Below are positions 1 through 7,964 of a stretch of 64,000 nt of DNA, in pieces. The position numbers and the translations under genes were made by a program. A model generated the notes under the pieces. That model saw only the letters and a program-made list of their open reading frames with translations, had not been told where the DNA came from and made no database searches. Origin of the DNA: Rahnella sikkimica (GTDB taxonomy: Bacteria > Pseudomonadota > Gammaproteobacteria > Enterobacterales > Enterobacteriaceae); assembly GCF_002951615.1 (NCBI RefSeq), contig NZ_CP019062.1, positions 310,001-374,000 on the forward strand, read 5' to 3'. Positions within the stretch are counted from its first letter, which is position 1; each line of letters begins with the position of its first letter.

Positions 1-239
1 ATCAGATCATTGGTGCCGATGCGTTAATCTTCCAGGATCTGAGCGACCTTATCGCCGCAGTGAAAGAAGACAATACCGACATCGAGAAGTTTGAGTGTTC
101 CGTTTTCGACGGGATTTACGTCACCAAAGACGTTGACCAGGACTATCTGGAATACCTCGAAGCGCTGCGCAACGATGATGCTCAGGCATTACGTGGCCAG
201 CAGGAAGCTGAAAACCTCGAAATGCATAACGAAGGCTAA
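1..239 (+). CDS. purF: Amidophosphoribosyltransferase, C-terminal end (partial)
   Basis: This is the last 78 codons of PurF, read from base 3 to the TAA at 237-239; the rest lies outside the window. PurF makes 5-phosphoribosylamine from PRPP and glutamine, the first committed step of purine synthesis, in the cytoplasm. The visible tail contains [16 protein letters not shown] and ends ENLEMHNEG, which matches the end of the E. coli enzyme as I remember it. The next gene is ubiX, as in E. coli. The catalytic glutaminase and PRTase domains are not visible, so the call rests on the tail and the neighbourhood. Confidence 0.93.
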   Translation, partial: QIIGADALIFQDLSDLIAAVKEDNTDIEKFECSVFDGIYVTKDVDQDYLEYLEALRNDDAQALRGQQEAENLEMHNEG

Positions 240-251
240 AGCCTTTGCAAT

Positions 252-290
252 GCGCCCGCTCAGGCTGAAAGGCCGGGCGGGCGCGTTATT
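252..290 (+). terminator. Probable purF terminator hairpin
   Basis: An 8 bp GC-rich stem, GCGCCCGC at 252-259 pairing with GCGGGCGC at 277-284, is followed by GTTATTGTTAT. It begins 12 bases after the purF stop. The T-run is weak, so partial read-through into ubiX is possible. Confidence 0.6.
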
Positions 291-455
291 GTTATGCTCT
301 CCGCCTGTCTTCCCCGTTCAAATTCCTGTGCCTTAAGGTTGCCAATTCCCCGGCATTCCGGCAAAGTCAGACCCATTCTCCGGCGTGTATACTTATTCAT
401 ATTGATTAGTTCATTCATACTGATTGTTTCGCGCAAATTTCCTGAGGCAGTGTTT

Positions 456-1028
456 ATGAAACGACTTATCGTCGGTATTTCCGGCGCGAGTGGCGCGATT
501 TATGGCGTCCGTTTATTGCAGGTGCTGCAAAGCGTGCCTGATATTGAAACCCACCTGGTGATGAGCAACGCCGCCCGTCAGACGCTGACGCTGGAAACCG
601 ATCTGACGCTGCGTGATGTTCAGGCGCTGGCCGACGTGGTGCATGATTCCCGCGACATCGCCGCCAGTATTTCCTCCGGTTCATTTAAAACGATGGGCAT
701 GGTGATTTTGCCGTGCTCAATCAAAACGCTTTCCGGCATTGTGAACAGTTACACCGATGGCTTACTGACGCGCGCGGCTGACGTCGTGCTGAAAGAACGC
801 CGCCGTCTGGTGCTGTGTGTGCGTGAAACCCCGCTGCATCTGGGGCATTTACGGCTGATGACGCAGGCCGCCGAACTGGGCGCGATTATTATGCCGCCGG
901 TTCCGGCCTTTTATCATCGCCCGGCGACGGTGGAAGATATCATCGATCAGACCGTTAACCGGGTGATCGACCAGTTTGATATTGACCTGCCTGAAGACTT
1001 ATTTGTTCGATGGCAGGGCAGCCACTAA
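456..1028 (+). CDS. ubiX: Flavin prenyltransferase UbiX
   Basis: UbiX attaches a dimethylallyl group to FMN, giving the prenylated FMN cofactor used by the decarboxylase UbiD in ubiquinone synthesis. The product is 190 aa. It opens MKRLIVGISGASGAIYG, the glycine-rich FMN-binding loop typical of the family, and keeps the conserved MGMVILPCSIKTLSGI segment around residues 80-95. I chose the ATG at 456 because it gives the usual family length and the usual N-terminus; the frame stays open upstream, but that part has no family similarity. The gene sits between purF and the amino acid importer, as in E. coli. Confidence 0.95.
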   Translation: MKRLIVGISGASGAIYGVRLLQVLQSVPDIETHLVMSNAARQTLTLETDLTLRDVQALADVVHDSRDIAASISSGSFKTMGMVILPCSIKTLSGIVNSYTDGLLTRAADVVLKERRRLVLCVRETPLHLGHLRLMTQAAELGAIIMPPVPAFYHRPATVEDIIDQTVNRVIDQFDIDLPEDLFVRWQGSH

Positions 1029-1074
1029 ACTTTCCCACCGCGTTACGCACCTCTTTCGCGCAATTCCGTTACAT

Positions 1075-1113
1075 TGCACCAACGATGATCACAATTTGAT
1101 TCATTGAGGTGCA
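1075..1113 (+). promoter_or_regulatory. Two NtrC-like enhancer sites
   Basis: The 17-mers TGCACCAACGATGATCA (1075-1091) and TGATTCATTGAGGTGCA (1097-1113) each carry one perfect half of the NtrC consensus TGCACY-N5-GGTGCA. Together they form an 8 bp inverted repeat, ATTGCACC/GGTGCAAT, 1073-1115. They lie about 120-150 bp upstream of a sigma-54-type promoter, a normal enhancer distance. The NtrC assignment is an inference from the consensus. Confidence 0.6.
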
Positions 1114-1228
1114 ATGTTCGCGAGCGCTTCAGCTATTCTTTCTTCAGACCTTTGAAAACTTTCATTATCCCGATGCTTTTTTGAACGGTTTTCGTTCTTC
1201 ATGAGATGAAAATCACCTTACGAAGAAA

Positions 1229-1243
1229 CGGCACGGAACGTGC
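1229..1243 (+). promoter_or_regulatory. Sigma-54 (-24/-12) promoter of the argT/hisJ operon
   Basis: CGGCACGGAACGTGC matches the sigma-54 consensus TGGCACGNNNNTTGC with the invariant GG and GC at the correct 10-base spacing; only two positions differ. Transcription would start near 1255, giving a leader of about 97 nt before the binding-protein gene. The E. coli/Salmonella argT promoter is also sigma-54 and NtrC dependent, so nitrogen control is the expected behaviour. Confidence 0.75.
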
Positions 1244-1351
1244 ATGAGAAAACCTGGCCAAAAAGCCATTTGCGCCGTTCAGCAAACTATAAAAAGACGT
1301 TCATTCACGCACACACAACCACAACAGATGAATAATCACTGAGGCTAATGT

Positions 1352-2134
1352 ATGAAAAAGTTGTTCAAGGTTCTTCCGCTGGTTCTGGTCTTAGCCAGTG
1401 CAGGTAGTGCATTTGCTGCCGCGCCTAAAGCAATTAATATCGGTACTGATCCGACTTATGCCCCTTTTGAATCAAAAGACTCCAGCGGCAAGCTGGTAGG
1501 TTTTGATATCGATCTGGCTAACGAGATGTGTAAGCGCGCAGCCATCAAATGTACTTACGTTGAAAGTGATTTTGATGCACTGATCCCTTCCCTGAAAGCG
1601 AAGAAAATTGATGCGATCATCTCTTCCCTGTCGATCACTGAAAAACGTCAGCAGGAAATTGATTTCACAGAAAAACTGTACGCCGCTAACGCCCGTCTGA
1701 TCGCGCCGAAAGGCTCTAAAATTCTGCCAACCCTGGACGCGCTGAAAGGCAAAAACGTGGGTGTGTTGCAGGGTTCAACTCAGGAAGCCTATGCCAACGC
1801 AATGTGGCAGCCAAAAGGCATCAACGTGGTGGCTTACCAGAACCAGGACCTGATCTACGCCGATCTGGCCTCGGGTCGTCTGGATGTGGCTTTCCAGGAT
1901 GAAGTGGCAGGCAGCGAAGGCTTCCTGAAACAAGCTGCCGGTAAAGATTACGCGTTCGCGGGCCCTTCCGTGAAAGACGACAAATTCTTCGGTGTAGGCA
2001 CAGGTATGGGTCTGCGTAAGAACGAAACCGATCTGCAAGCTGCGCTGAACAAAGCGTTCGACAGCATGCGTAAAGACGGCACTTACGACAAACTGGCCAA
2101 AAAATACTTCGACTTTGACGTTTACGGCGGCTGA
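1352..2134 (+). CDS. argT: Lys/Arg/Orn- or His-binding periplasmic protein (ArgT/HisJ type)
   Basis: This 260 aa protein is the periplasmic receptor of the HisQMP importer. A signal peptide of about 22 residues ends at the AFA-A cleavage region. The mature part has the family's [13 protein letters not shown] and the ending [12 protein letters not shown]. coli carries two such genes, argT (LAO protein) and hisJ; only one is present here. The sequence is mixed: TYAPFESK and the ending DFDVYGG are HisJ-like, while mature residue 52 is Phe (in VESDFDAL), as in LAO, where HisJ has Leu. I use argT with reserve; hisJ is equally defensible. Two intercistronic hairpins separate it from hisQ. Confidence 0.88.
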   Translation: MKKLFKVLPLVLVLASAGSAFAAAPKAINIGTDPTYAPFESKDSSGKLVGFDIDLANEMCKRAAIKCTYVESDFDALIPSLKAKKIDAIISSLSITEKRQQEIDFTEKLYAANARLIAPKGSKILPTLDALKGKNVGVLQGSTQEAYANAMWQPKGINVVAYQNQDLIYADLASGRLDVAFQDEVAGSEGFLKQAAGKDYAFAGPSVKDDKFFGVGTGMGLRKNETDLQAALNKAFDSMRKDGTYDKLAKKYFDFDVYGG

Positions 2135-2157
2135 TTTGCGCTGTGAGATGTGCCAAA

Positions 2158-2211
2158 GGGAGCGGTGCGCCGCTCCCTGCGGTTCTGACGCAGGCTTGAA
2201 TTTGGCCTGCG
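2158..2211 (+). promoter_or_regulatory. Two intercistronic hairpins between binding protein and hisQ
   Basis: The first stem is GGGAGCGG (2158-2165) with CCGCTCCC (2170-2177), loop TGCG. The second is CGCAGGC (2189-2195) with GCCTGCG (2205-2211), 9-base loop. There is no T-run. As in Salmonella hisJ-hisQ, such structures would keep the binding protein more abundant than the membrane parts, by protecting upstream mRNA or damping read-through. Confidence 0.65.
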
Positions 2212-2240
2212 CCGGGATCCACTGAAGACAGGAAAACTAC

Positions 2241-2927
2241 ATGCTGTATGGGTATTCCCAGGTAATTATCCAGGGCACATTGGTGACACTGGAGCTGGCG
2301 ATTTCGTCAGTGATTTTAGCGTTGGTGATCGGGCTTATCGGGGCTGGCGGGAAACTGTCAAAGAGCCGGGTTATTTCGGGTTTTTTTGGCTGTTACACCA
2401 CGCTTATTCGCGGCGTCCCTGACCTGGTGTTGATGTTGCTCATTTTCTACGGATTGCAGATTGCGCTTAACAGCCTGACTGAATCCCTCGGTTTTTCTCA
2501 GATTGATATCGATCCTATGAGCGCGGGTATTATTACCCTGGGCTTTATTTACGGTGCCTATTTTACCGAGACATTTCGTGGTGCTTTTATGGCGGTTCCC
2601 CGCGGCCAGATTGAAGCGGCGACGGCGTTTGGTTTCAGCGGCTCGCAAATTTTTCGTCGTATTTTATTCCCGGCCATGATGCGTTTTGCGCTGCCCGGAA
2701 TTGCCAATAACTGGCAGGTTATTTTGAAAGCCACAGCGCTGGTGTCCCTGCTCGGCCTGAATGACGTGGTGAAAGCGACGCAGCTGGCAGGCAAAGGCAC
2801 GTACCAGCCTTTCTACTTCGCGATTGTTGCGGGTGTGGTTTATCTGATTTTCACCACGCTGTCGAACGGCGTGCTGGTCTGGCTTGATCGCCGTTATTCG
2901 CTGGGTGTGAAGAGGGCGGACCTATGA
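2241..2927 (+). CDS. hisQ: Histidine/Lys-Arg-Orn ABC importer permease HisQ
   Basis: HisQ is one of two inner-membrane subunits of the HisQMP2 importer for histidine and, with the LAO receptor, basic amino acids. The product has 228 residues, the same as E. coli HisQ, with about five hydrophobic membrane spans. The cytoplasmic EAA loop, GQIEAATAFGFSGSQIFRRI, contacts the ATPase HisP. The start MLYGYSQVIIQG matches the family and follows a GACAGGAAAA ribosome binding region. Its stop overlaps the hisM start by ATGA, which suggests translational coupling. Confidence 0.96.
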   Translation: MLYGYSQVIIQGTLVTLELAISSVILALVIGLIGAGGKLSKSRVISGFFGCYTTLIRGVPDLVLMLLIFYGLQIALNSLTESLGFSQIDIDPMSAGIITLGFIYGAYFTETFRGAFMAVPRGQIEAATAFGFSGSQIFRRILFPAMMRFALPGIANNWQVILKATALVSLLGLNDVVKATQLAGKGTYQPFYFAIVAGVVYLIFTTLSNGVLVWLDRRYSLGVKRADL

Positions 2928-3640
2928 TCGAAATTTTACAACAATACGGCATGTCCTTGCTGTACAGCGACGGTTACCGTTTTACCGGTCTGGCGATCAC
3001 GCTGTGGCTGTTGATCAGCTCCGTGGTAATGGGCGGATTGCTGGCGGTGCCGATGGCAGTTGGCCGGGTTTCCTCCAACAAATTCATTCGTTACCCGATC
3101 TGGCTCTATACCTATATTTTTCGCGGCACCCCGCTGTACGTTCAGTTGCTGGTGTTTTACTCCGGGATGTACAGCCTGGAAATCGTGCGTGGCACAGATT
3201 TTCTCAATGCGTTTTTCCGCAGCGGCCTGAACTGTACGATCCTCGCGCTGACGCTCAATACCTGTGCCTATACCACGGAGATTTTTGCCGGCGCGATCCG
3301 TTCTGTTCCGCACGGTGAAATTGAAGCGGCCAATGCCTACGGATTCTCGCGCTTTAAACTGTACACCTGCATTATTTTGCCATCGGCTTTGCGTACCGCG
3401 CTGCCCGCGTACAGTAACGAAGTGATTCTCATGCTGCATTCCACCGCGCTGGCTTTTACCGCCACGGTGCCGGATGTGCTGAAAATCGCCCGCGATATTA
3501 ACTCCGCGACCTATCAGCCTTTCTACGCATTCGGGATTGCGGCGGTGATTTATCTTTGTGTTTCTTTTGTCCTGATTGGTCTGTTCCGCAAGGCGGAAAA
3601 ACGCTGGCTGGCGCACGTTAAGCCTCAGTCAAGCCACTGA
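2924..3640 (+). CDS. hisM: Histidine/Lys-Arg-Orn ABC importer permease HisM
   Basis: HisM is the second membrane subunit of the HisQMP2 importer, 238 aa, the E. coli length. It has about five hydrophobic spans and the EAA loop [18 protein letters not shown] near residues 131-148. The conserved [12 protein letters not shown] segment is present at the end of the third span. The gene overlaps hisQ by four bases and is followed 29 bases later by hisP, so the transporter is one transcription unit. Confidence 0.96.
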   Translation: MIEILQQYGMSLLYSDGYRFTGLAITLWLLISSVVMGGLLAVPMAVGRVSSNKFIRYPIWLYTYIFRGTPLYVQLLVFYSGMYSLEIVRGTDFLNAFFRSGLNCTILALTLNTCAYTTEIFAGAIRSVPHGEIEAANAYGFSRFKLYTCIILPSALRTALPAYSNEVILMLHSTALAFTATVPDVLKIARDINSATYQPFYAFGIAAVIYLCVSFVLIGLFRKAEKRWLAHVKPQSSH

Positions 3641-3669
3641 TAAAAATAACCATTGCGGATATAAATATT

Positions 3670-4443
3670 ATGCCAGAAAACAAATTAGCGGTTCTCGACT
3701 TACACAAACGCTACGGTGACCACGAAGTGCTGAAAGGCGTGTCTTTGTCTGCGAATGCGGGCGATGTCATCAGCATTATCGGTTCGTCAGGTTCCGGGAA
3801 AAGTACCTTTTTGCGCTGCATTAACTTCCTGGAAAAACCGAGCGAAGGTTCGATCAGCGTCAATAATCAGGATATCCGTATGGTGCGCGACACCGACGGG
3901 CAACTGAAAGTCTTCGACAAAAAACAGCTGCAACTGCTGCGCACCAAACTGACGATGGTCTTCCAGCATTTCAACCTGTGGAGCCACATGACGGTGCTGG
4001 AAAATGTTATGGAAGCGCCGGTTCAGGTGCTGGGACTGAGCAAAGCCGAAGCGCGTGAACGTGCGGTGAAATACCTCGATAAAGTGGGTATCGACGCCCG
4101 CGCGCAGGGGAAATATCCGGTGAACCTGTCAGGCGGTCAGCAACAGCGCGTGTCTATCGCCCGTGCACTGGCGATGGAGCCGGAAGTGTTGTTGTTCGAT
4201 GAACCGACGTCAGCGCTCGATCCGGAACTGGTGGGCGAAGTCTTGCGCATCATGCAAAAGCTGGCGGAAGAGGGGAAAACCATGGTGGTAGTCACACACG
4301 AAATGGAATTTGCCCGCCACGTTTCCAGCCATGTGATTTTCCTGCATCAGGGCGTTATCGAAGAGCAGGGTGATCCGGGTGAAGTCTTTGGTAATCCGAA
4401 AAGCGCCCGTTTACAGCAGTTCCTGTCCGGTGCGTTGAAGTAA
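3670..4443 (+). CDS. hisP: Histidine/Lys-Arg-Orn ABC importer ATPase HisP
   Basis: HisP is the cytoplasmic ATPase, 257 aa, which drives the HisQM permease as a dimer. Walker [10 protein letters not shown] is at residues 38-46. The signature LSGGQQQR and Walker [12 protein letters not shown] follow around residues 154-185, and the switch histidine is in VVTHEMEF. The product has the E. coli length and ends [10 protein letters not shown]. It is the last gene of the operon; a copy of a dispersed G-rich palindromic repeat begins ten bases after its stop and may act as its transcript end. Confidence 0.97.
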   Translation: MPENKLAVLDLHKRYGDHEVLKGVSLSANAGDVISIIGSSGSGKSTFLRCINFLEKPSEGSISVNNQDIRMVRDTDGQLKVFDKKQLQLLRTKLTMVFQHFNLWSHMTVLENVMEAPVQVLGLSKAEARERAVKYLDKVGIDARAQGKYPVNLSGGQQQRVSIARALAMEPEVLLFDEPTSALDPELVGEVLRIMQKLAEEGKTMVVVTHEMEFARHVSSHVIFLHQGVIEEQGDPGEVFGNPKSARLQQFLSGALK

Positions 4444-4453
4444 TATCCGTACG

Positions 4454-4500
4454 CTCCTTCCCCTCTCTGAGGGGAAGGCTGGGATGGGGTGTGGGTTTTA
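4454..4500 (+). repeat. Dispersed G-rich palindromic repeat, copy R1
   Basis: A hairpin, CCTTCCCCT (4456-4464) with AGGGGAAGG (4470-4478), is followed by a G-rich tail, CTGGGATGGGGTGTGGGTTTT. The reverse complement of 7870-7917 is nearly identical: one extra loop base and very few substitutions. It lies between convergent hisP and pepT, so it could also act as a transcript terminator. Confidence 0.85.
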
Positions 4501-4511
4501 CCTGAGGGAAA

Positions 4512-5744
4512 TCAGATTTTCGCGGCCAGCAGGCAAAGCTGTACGGTCAGTTCATAGGATTTCACAAACGATTTCACCGGCAGGAACTCATATTTCGAAT
4601 GGAAATTATGTGCGCCCGTGAAGTAGTTTGGCGTCAGTAAACCTTTCGCTGACAACGCTGCACCGTCGGTGCCGCCGCGCATCGGGATCACTTTTGGCTC
4701 AACACCAATCTCTTTCAAACCCGCAAAAATCAAATCAATCGCGCGACGGTCTTCGCCGATGGCGCTGCTGATGTTGCTGTAAGTGTCGCTGATTTCAACT
4801 GACACTTTCGCCGTCGGATACTGCGCTGCAATTTCATTCGCGACATCCTGAATCTTCTGCTTACGCGCGGCAAAACTGGTGCTGTCAAAATCACGGATGG
4901 ACGCGTTCAGCGTAGCCCCTTGCTGCGAGGCGCTCATGCCGTTGAACCACACATAACCTTCGCGGCCTTCGGTGTTTTCCGGCGTCTCAGCCCGGTCGAA
5001 ATGACTGATGAAATCCTGCGCCATCAGCAGCGGGTTCACCAGCACGCCTTTGGCGGACATCGGGTGCGCGGTGACGCCGGTAAAGGTTATTTCGGCGGCG
5101 GCGGCGTTGAAGTTTTCGTATACCACTTCACCAAGTTCGCAGCAGTCGATGGTGTAAGCGAAATCCACGTCAAAACGGGCGAGATCCAACGCTTTTGCGC
5201 CGCGCAGGCCAATCTCTTCGTCAGGCACAAAGGCTACCACGATATCGCCGTATTCCTGCTCTGCGCCGAGGTTCTCCAGCAGTGTCATCACTACGGTGAC
5301 GGCCGCTTTATTGTCCGCACCGAGCACGCTGGTGCCATCGCTGAAAATAATCTCTTCGCCCAGATACGGCAGAATTTCCGGCCTTTCCGCCGGACGCAGC
5401 CAGATATCCTGTTCTTTATTGAGACACAAATCCCCGCCGGTAAAGCGCAGCGTTTGCGGATGAATGTCCGGGCGCAGACCCACATCCACGGTATCAATAT
5501 GCGTAATGAAACCGATGCGCGGGCCACCTTTTTTCGTGCCCGGCTTGACGGCGGTAACGGTCGCGTGTTCATCAATCTGAATGTTTTCCAGACCGAGCTG
5601 GTGCAGCTCATCGGCCAGTAAACGCGCCATATCATGCTGGCCCGGCGTGCTCGGCAGCGAAGTCGCGCTGGCGTCACTTTGTGACGTTACGGAGAGATAG
5701 CGGTAGAAACGTTCGGTAAGCTGTTTTGCGATTGGTGTCGACAT
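4512..5744 (-). CDS. pepT: Tripeptide aminopeptidase, peptidase T family (M20B)
   Basis: This 410 aa cytoplasmic zinc peptidase should remove N-terminal residues from tripeptides. The metal-site motifs of PepT occur in order: HIDTVD (about residue 82), LGADNKAAV (about 142), PDEEIG (about 174), and GAHNFHSKYEF near the C-terminus. RGGTDGAALS is also conserved. It is clearly divergent from canonical E. coli PepT, for example IDCCELGE where E. coli has VDGGGVGE, so it may be a paralogue with a different substrate range. The start has a GAGG site five bases upstream. The gene diverges from a DppA-like receptor, which suggests joint use of peptides. In E. coli hisP is followed directly by yfcH, so this pair is an insertion. 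Confidence 0.88.
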   Translation of the reverse strand: MSTPIAKQLTERFYRYLSVTSQSDASATSLPSTPGQHDMARLLADELHQLGLENIQIDEHATVTAVKPGTKKGGPRIGFITHIDTVDVGLRPDIHPQTLRFTGGDLCLNKEQDIWLRPAERPEILPYLGEEIIFSDGTSVLGADNKAAVTVVMTLLENLGAEQEYGDIVVAFVPDEEIGLRGAKALDLARFDVDFAYTIDCCELGEVVYENFNAAAAEITFTGVTAHPMSAKGVLVNPLLMAQDFISHFDRAETPENTEGREGYVWFNGMSASQQGATLNASIRDFDSTSFAARKQKIQDVANEIAAQYPTAKVSVEISDTYSNISSAIGEDRRAIDLIFAGLKEIGVEPKVIPMRGGTDGAALSAKGLLTPNYFTGAHNFHSKYEFLPVKSFVKSYELTVQLCLLAAKI

Positions 5745-5903
5745 CTTGACCTCTGAATGATCGCCAATAAGGTGTGTTGTTATAAGATTTTCATATATAA
5801 CAAAGCATTACTAGGTGTTATCCAGATGTTAATCTGTTTTGGCTTTATGTTCCACGATGAAGAAGATCTAAACACTCTCCGGACAGGGAAAATAGGGAAA
5901 AGA

Positions 5904-7499
5904 ATGAAACACAACATCTTAAAAATAAGCACAGGTTTACTGGCATTAGCCATCACCGGCGGCGCTTCGGCGAAAACGCTGGTTTACTGCTCTGAGGGTT
6001 CGCCTGAGCAATTCAATCCGCAACTTTACACCTCGGGCACCTCGGTGGATGCCAGCGCGGTGCCGATCTACAACCGTTTAGTGGATTTCAAAACCGGCAC
6101 GACGGAGCTGGTGCCAAGTCTGGCAGAAAGCTGGGATGTCAGCCCGGACGGCAAAACCTACACGTTCCATCTGCGCAAAGGCGTGAAATTCCAGAGCAGC
6201 AAGCTGTTCACGCCGACCCGCGACTTTAATGCTGACGACGTTATCTTCTCGTTCATGCGCCAGAAAGACGAAAATAATCCTTACCATAAAATTTCCGGCG
6301 GCACGTATCTGAATTTCGACAGCCTGAAACTGGGTGATCTGATTGGCAGTATCGACAAGGTGGATGATTACACCGTGCGCTTCAATCTGACCCGCCCGGA
6401 AGCGCCATTTGTGGCCGATCTGGCCTGGTATTTCGCGTCTATCCTCTCGGCAGAATATGCCGATCAGATGCTGAAAGCCGGTACGCCGGAGAAGTTGGAT
6501 CAGAACCCGGTCGGCACCGGCCCGTTTGAGCTGGTGCAATATCAGAAAGACACGCGTCTGCTGTACAAGGCGTTCCCGGATTACTGGCAGGGCAAATCTA
6601 AAATCGACCGTCTGGTGTACACCATCACGCCGGATGCGGCGATGCGGCTCGCCAAACTGGAGAAAAACGAGTGTCAGGTCATGCCGTTCCCGAACCCGGC
6701 CGATCTGGATCGTCTGCGTGCCAACAAAGACATTAATCTGATGAGCAAATCCGGCCTGAATACCGGATTCCTGTCATTCAATACCCAGAAACCACCGCTG
6801 GATAATGTGAAAGTGCGTCAGGCGCTGAGCATGGCGATCAATAAGCCACAAATCATTGAAGCGGTGTTCCGCGGTACAGGCACCGCAGCCAAAACGCTGC
6901 TGCCAACGGGTGTGTGGGGTTATAACGACAAGGTTGCCGATTACGATTATTCGCCGGAAAAAGCCAAAGCGTTGCTGGCAGAAGCCGGAATGCCGGACGG
7001 TTTTGATATCGATCTGTGGGCGATGCCGGTTCAGCGCCCGTATAACCCGAATGCGCGCCGCATGGCGGAGATGATTCAGGCCGACTGGGCGAAGATTGGC
7101 GTGAAAGCGCACATCATCAGCTTTGAGTGGGGTGAATATCAGACCCGCATACGCAACGGCGAACACATGGCGGCGCTGATGGGCTGGACGACGGCCAACG
7201 GTGATCCGGATAACTTCTTCGGTCCGCTGTTTACCTGTAATGCGGCGAAGGGTGGTTCAAACTCCGCGAAATGGTGTTACCCGCCGTTTGACCAACTGAT
7301 TACCGAAGCCAAGGAAACCACCGACCATGCGAAGCGTGTCGCGCTCTACGAGCAGGCCCAGCAGATGATGCATGATCAGGCTCCGGCGGTGATGATCGCG
7401 CACTCGACGATTTTCGAACCGGTTCGTAAGGAAGTGAGTGGATATGAGATTGACCCGTTTGGGAAACATGTCTTTTATCAGACGGATATAAAGGAGTAG
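5904..7499 (+). CDS. DppA-like dipeptide/haem-binding periplasmic protein (orphan)
   Basis: This 531 aa protein belongs to the SBP_bac_5 family and resembles DppA throughout. A signal peptide of about 23 residues ends GGASA, and the mature protein opens KTLVYCSEGSPEQFNPQL. The segment PVQRPYNPNARRMAEMIQAD is the same as in E. coli DppA as I recall it. DppA binds dipeptides and also delivers haem to DppBCDF. I chose the ATG at 5904, preceded by AGGGAAAAGA, because it starts a proper signal peptide; the reading frame is open upstream but carries no signal sequence there. No permease or ATPase genes follow, so the protein must use a transporter encoded elsewhere. The neighbouring pepT gene points to peptide use. 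Confidence 0.9.
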   Translation: MKHNILKISTGLLALAITGGASAKTLVYCSEGSPEQFNPQLYTSGTSVDASAVPIYNRLVDFKTGTTELVPSLAESWDVSPDGKTYTFHLRKGVKFQSSKLFTPTRDFNADDVIFSFMRQKDENNPYHKISGGTYLNFDSLKLGDLIGSIDKVDDYTVRFNLTRPEAPFVADLAWYFASILSAEYADQMLKAGTPEKLDQNPVGTGPFELVQYQKDTRLLYKAFPDYWQGKSKIDRLVYTITPDAAMRLAKLEKNECQVMPFPNPADLDRLRANKDINLMSKSGLNTGFLSFNTQKPPLDNVKVRQALSMAINKPQIIEAVFRGTGTAAKTLLPTGVWGYNDKVADYDYSPEKAKALLAEAGMPDGFDIDLWAMPVQRPYNPNARRMAEMIQADWAKIGVKAHIISFEWGEYQTRIRNGEHMAALMGWTTANGDPDNFFGPLFTCNAAKGGSNSAKWCYPPFDQLITEAKETTDHAKRVALYEQAQQMMHDQAPAVMIAHSTIFEPVRKEVSGYEIDPFGKHVFYQTDIKE

Positions 7500-7533
7500 G
7501 GCCTGCGGCTGGGCCGGTTAAATATAGAATTGT

Positions 7534-7776
7534 GAAAGTTTCGGTTTTTCAATATATGTGATCGTTTAGCCGTTCGTGCAGAAACCGACCAAGAGAGGGA
7601 AGTGCGTTCCCTCTCTTGGAGCTCTCCCCGCTTTTTCAACACGCGCTATCGCTTGCTGGCTATGTTTCAGGTGTCACAGTTATTGCCGCGAAATCTTGCC
7701 GCTACGCGGTTCCCTTCCTCGGTTTCGAGCCATTGGTCTCGAAACACTTCGTGCGGCAAGCTTTTTGAAAGCGGCC
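7534..7776 (+). repeat. About 245 bp structured repeat, copy A
   Basis: Order of parts: GAAAGTTTCGGTTT (7534), a loop containing GTGATCG, and GAAACCG (7581-7587) able to pair back with the CGGTTT. Then comes a 13 bp perfect hairpin, CCAAGAGAGGGAA (7589-7601) with TTCCCTCTCTTGG (7607-7619). After it lies a conserved body with CGCTATCGCTTGCTGGCTAT (7644-7663) and GCCGCTACGCGGTTCCC, and the end TTTTTGAAAGCGGC. Copy B at 7965-8220 repeats the same order on the other strand. The small reading frames inside have no convincing start sites, so I treat it as non-coding. Confidence 0.8.
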
Positions 7777-7811
7777 AGAAACTTTTTTTAACATAACTAA
7801 TGTTTTGCTTT

Positions 7812-7854
7812 GCTCCTCCCCCTGCCAAGGGGGAGGCCGGGAGGGGGTTTGGCA
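7812..7854 (+). repeat. Dispersed G-rich palindromic repeat, copy R2
   Basis: GCTCCTCCCCCT, a short loop, then AGGGGGAGG and the G-rich tail CCGGGAGGGGGTTTGG. It is a diverged copy of R1, in the same orientation. It faces copy R3, so the pair forms an inverted repeat lying between structured repeats A and B. Confidence 0.75.
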
Positions 7855-7869
7855 AGCAACTGAGTCGCT

Positions 7870-7917
7870 AAAACCCACACCCCATCCCGGCCTTCCCCTC
7901 GTGAGAGGGGAAGGAGC
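7870..7917 (-). repeat. Dispersed G-rich palindromic repeat, copy R3
   Basis: Read on the minus strand this is GCTCCTTCCCCTCTCACG, then AGGGGAAGG, CCGGGATGGGG and TGTGGGTTTTA. It is almost identical to R1 at 4454-4500, about 3.4 kb away, which implies recent duplication or gene conversion. Confidence 0.85.
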
Positions 7918-7964
7918 AAATCAAAAATCAGCCAACATTAATCTTTCGAATTACATAGCCTCAA

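Noticed and set aside
2936..3616. Long antisense frame opposite hisM (226 aa)
   Set aside because: Low-complexity Arg/Gln/His-rich translation typical of the shadow of a GC-rich coding strand; hisM is certain.
7576..7796. Two overlapping small plus-strand frames within repeat copy A (about 64-71 aa)
   Set aside because: They lie wholly inside the repeat, have no clear ribosome binding site, and the corresponding frames in the other copies start and end differently. Peptide similarity between copies is explained by the shared DNA.
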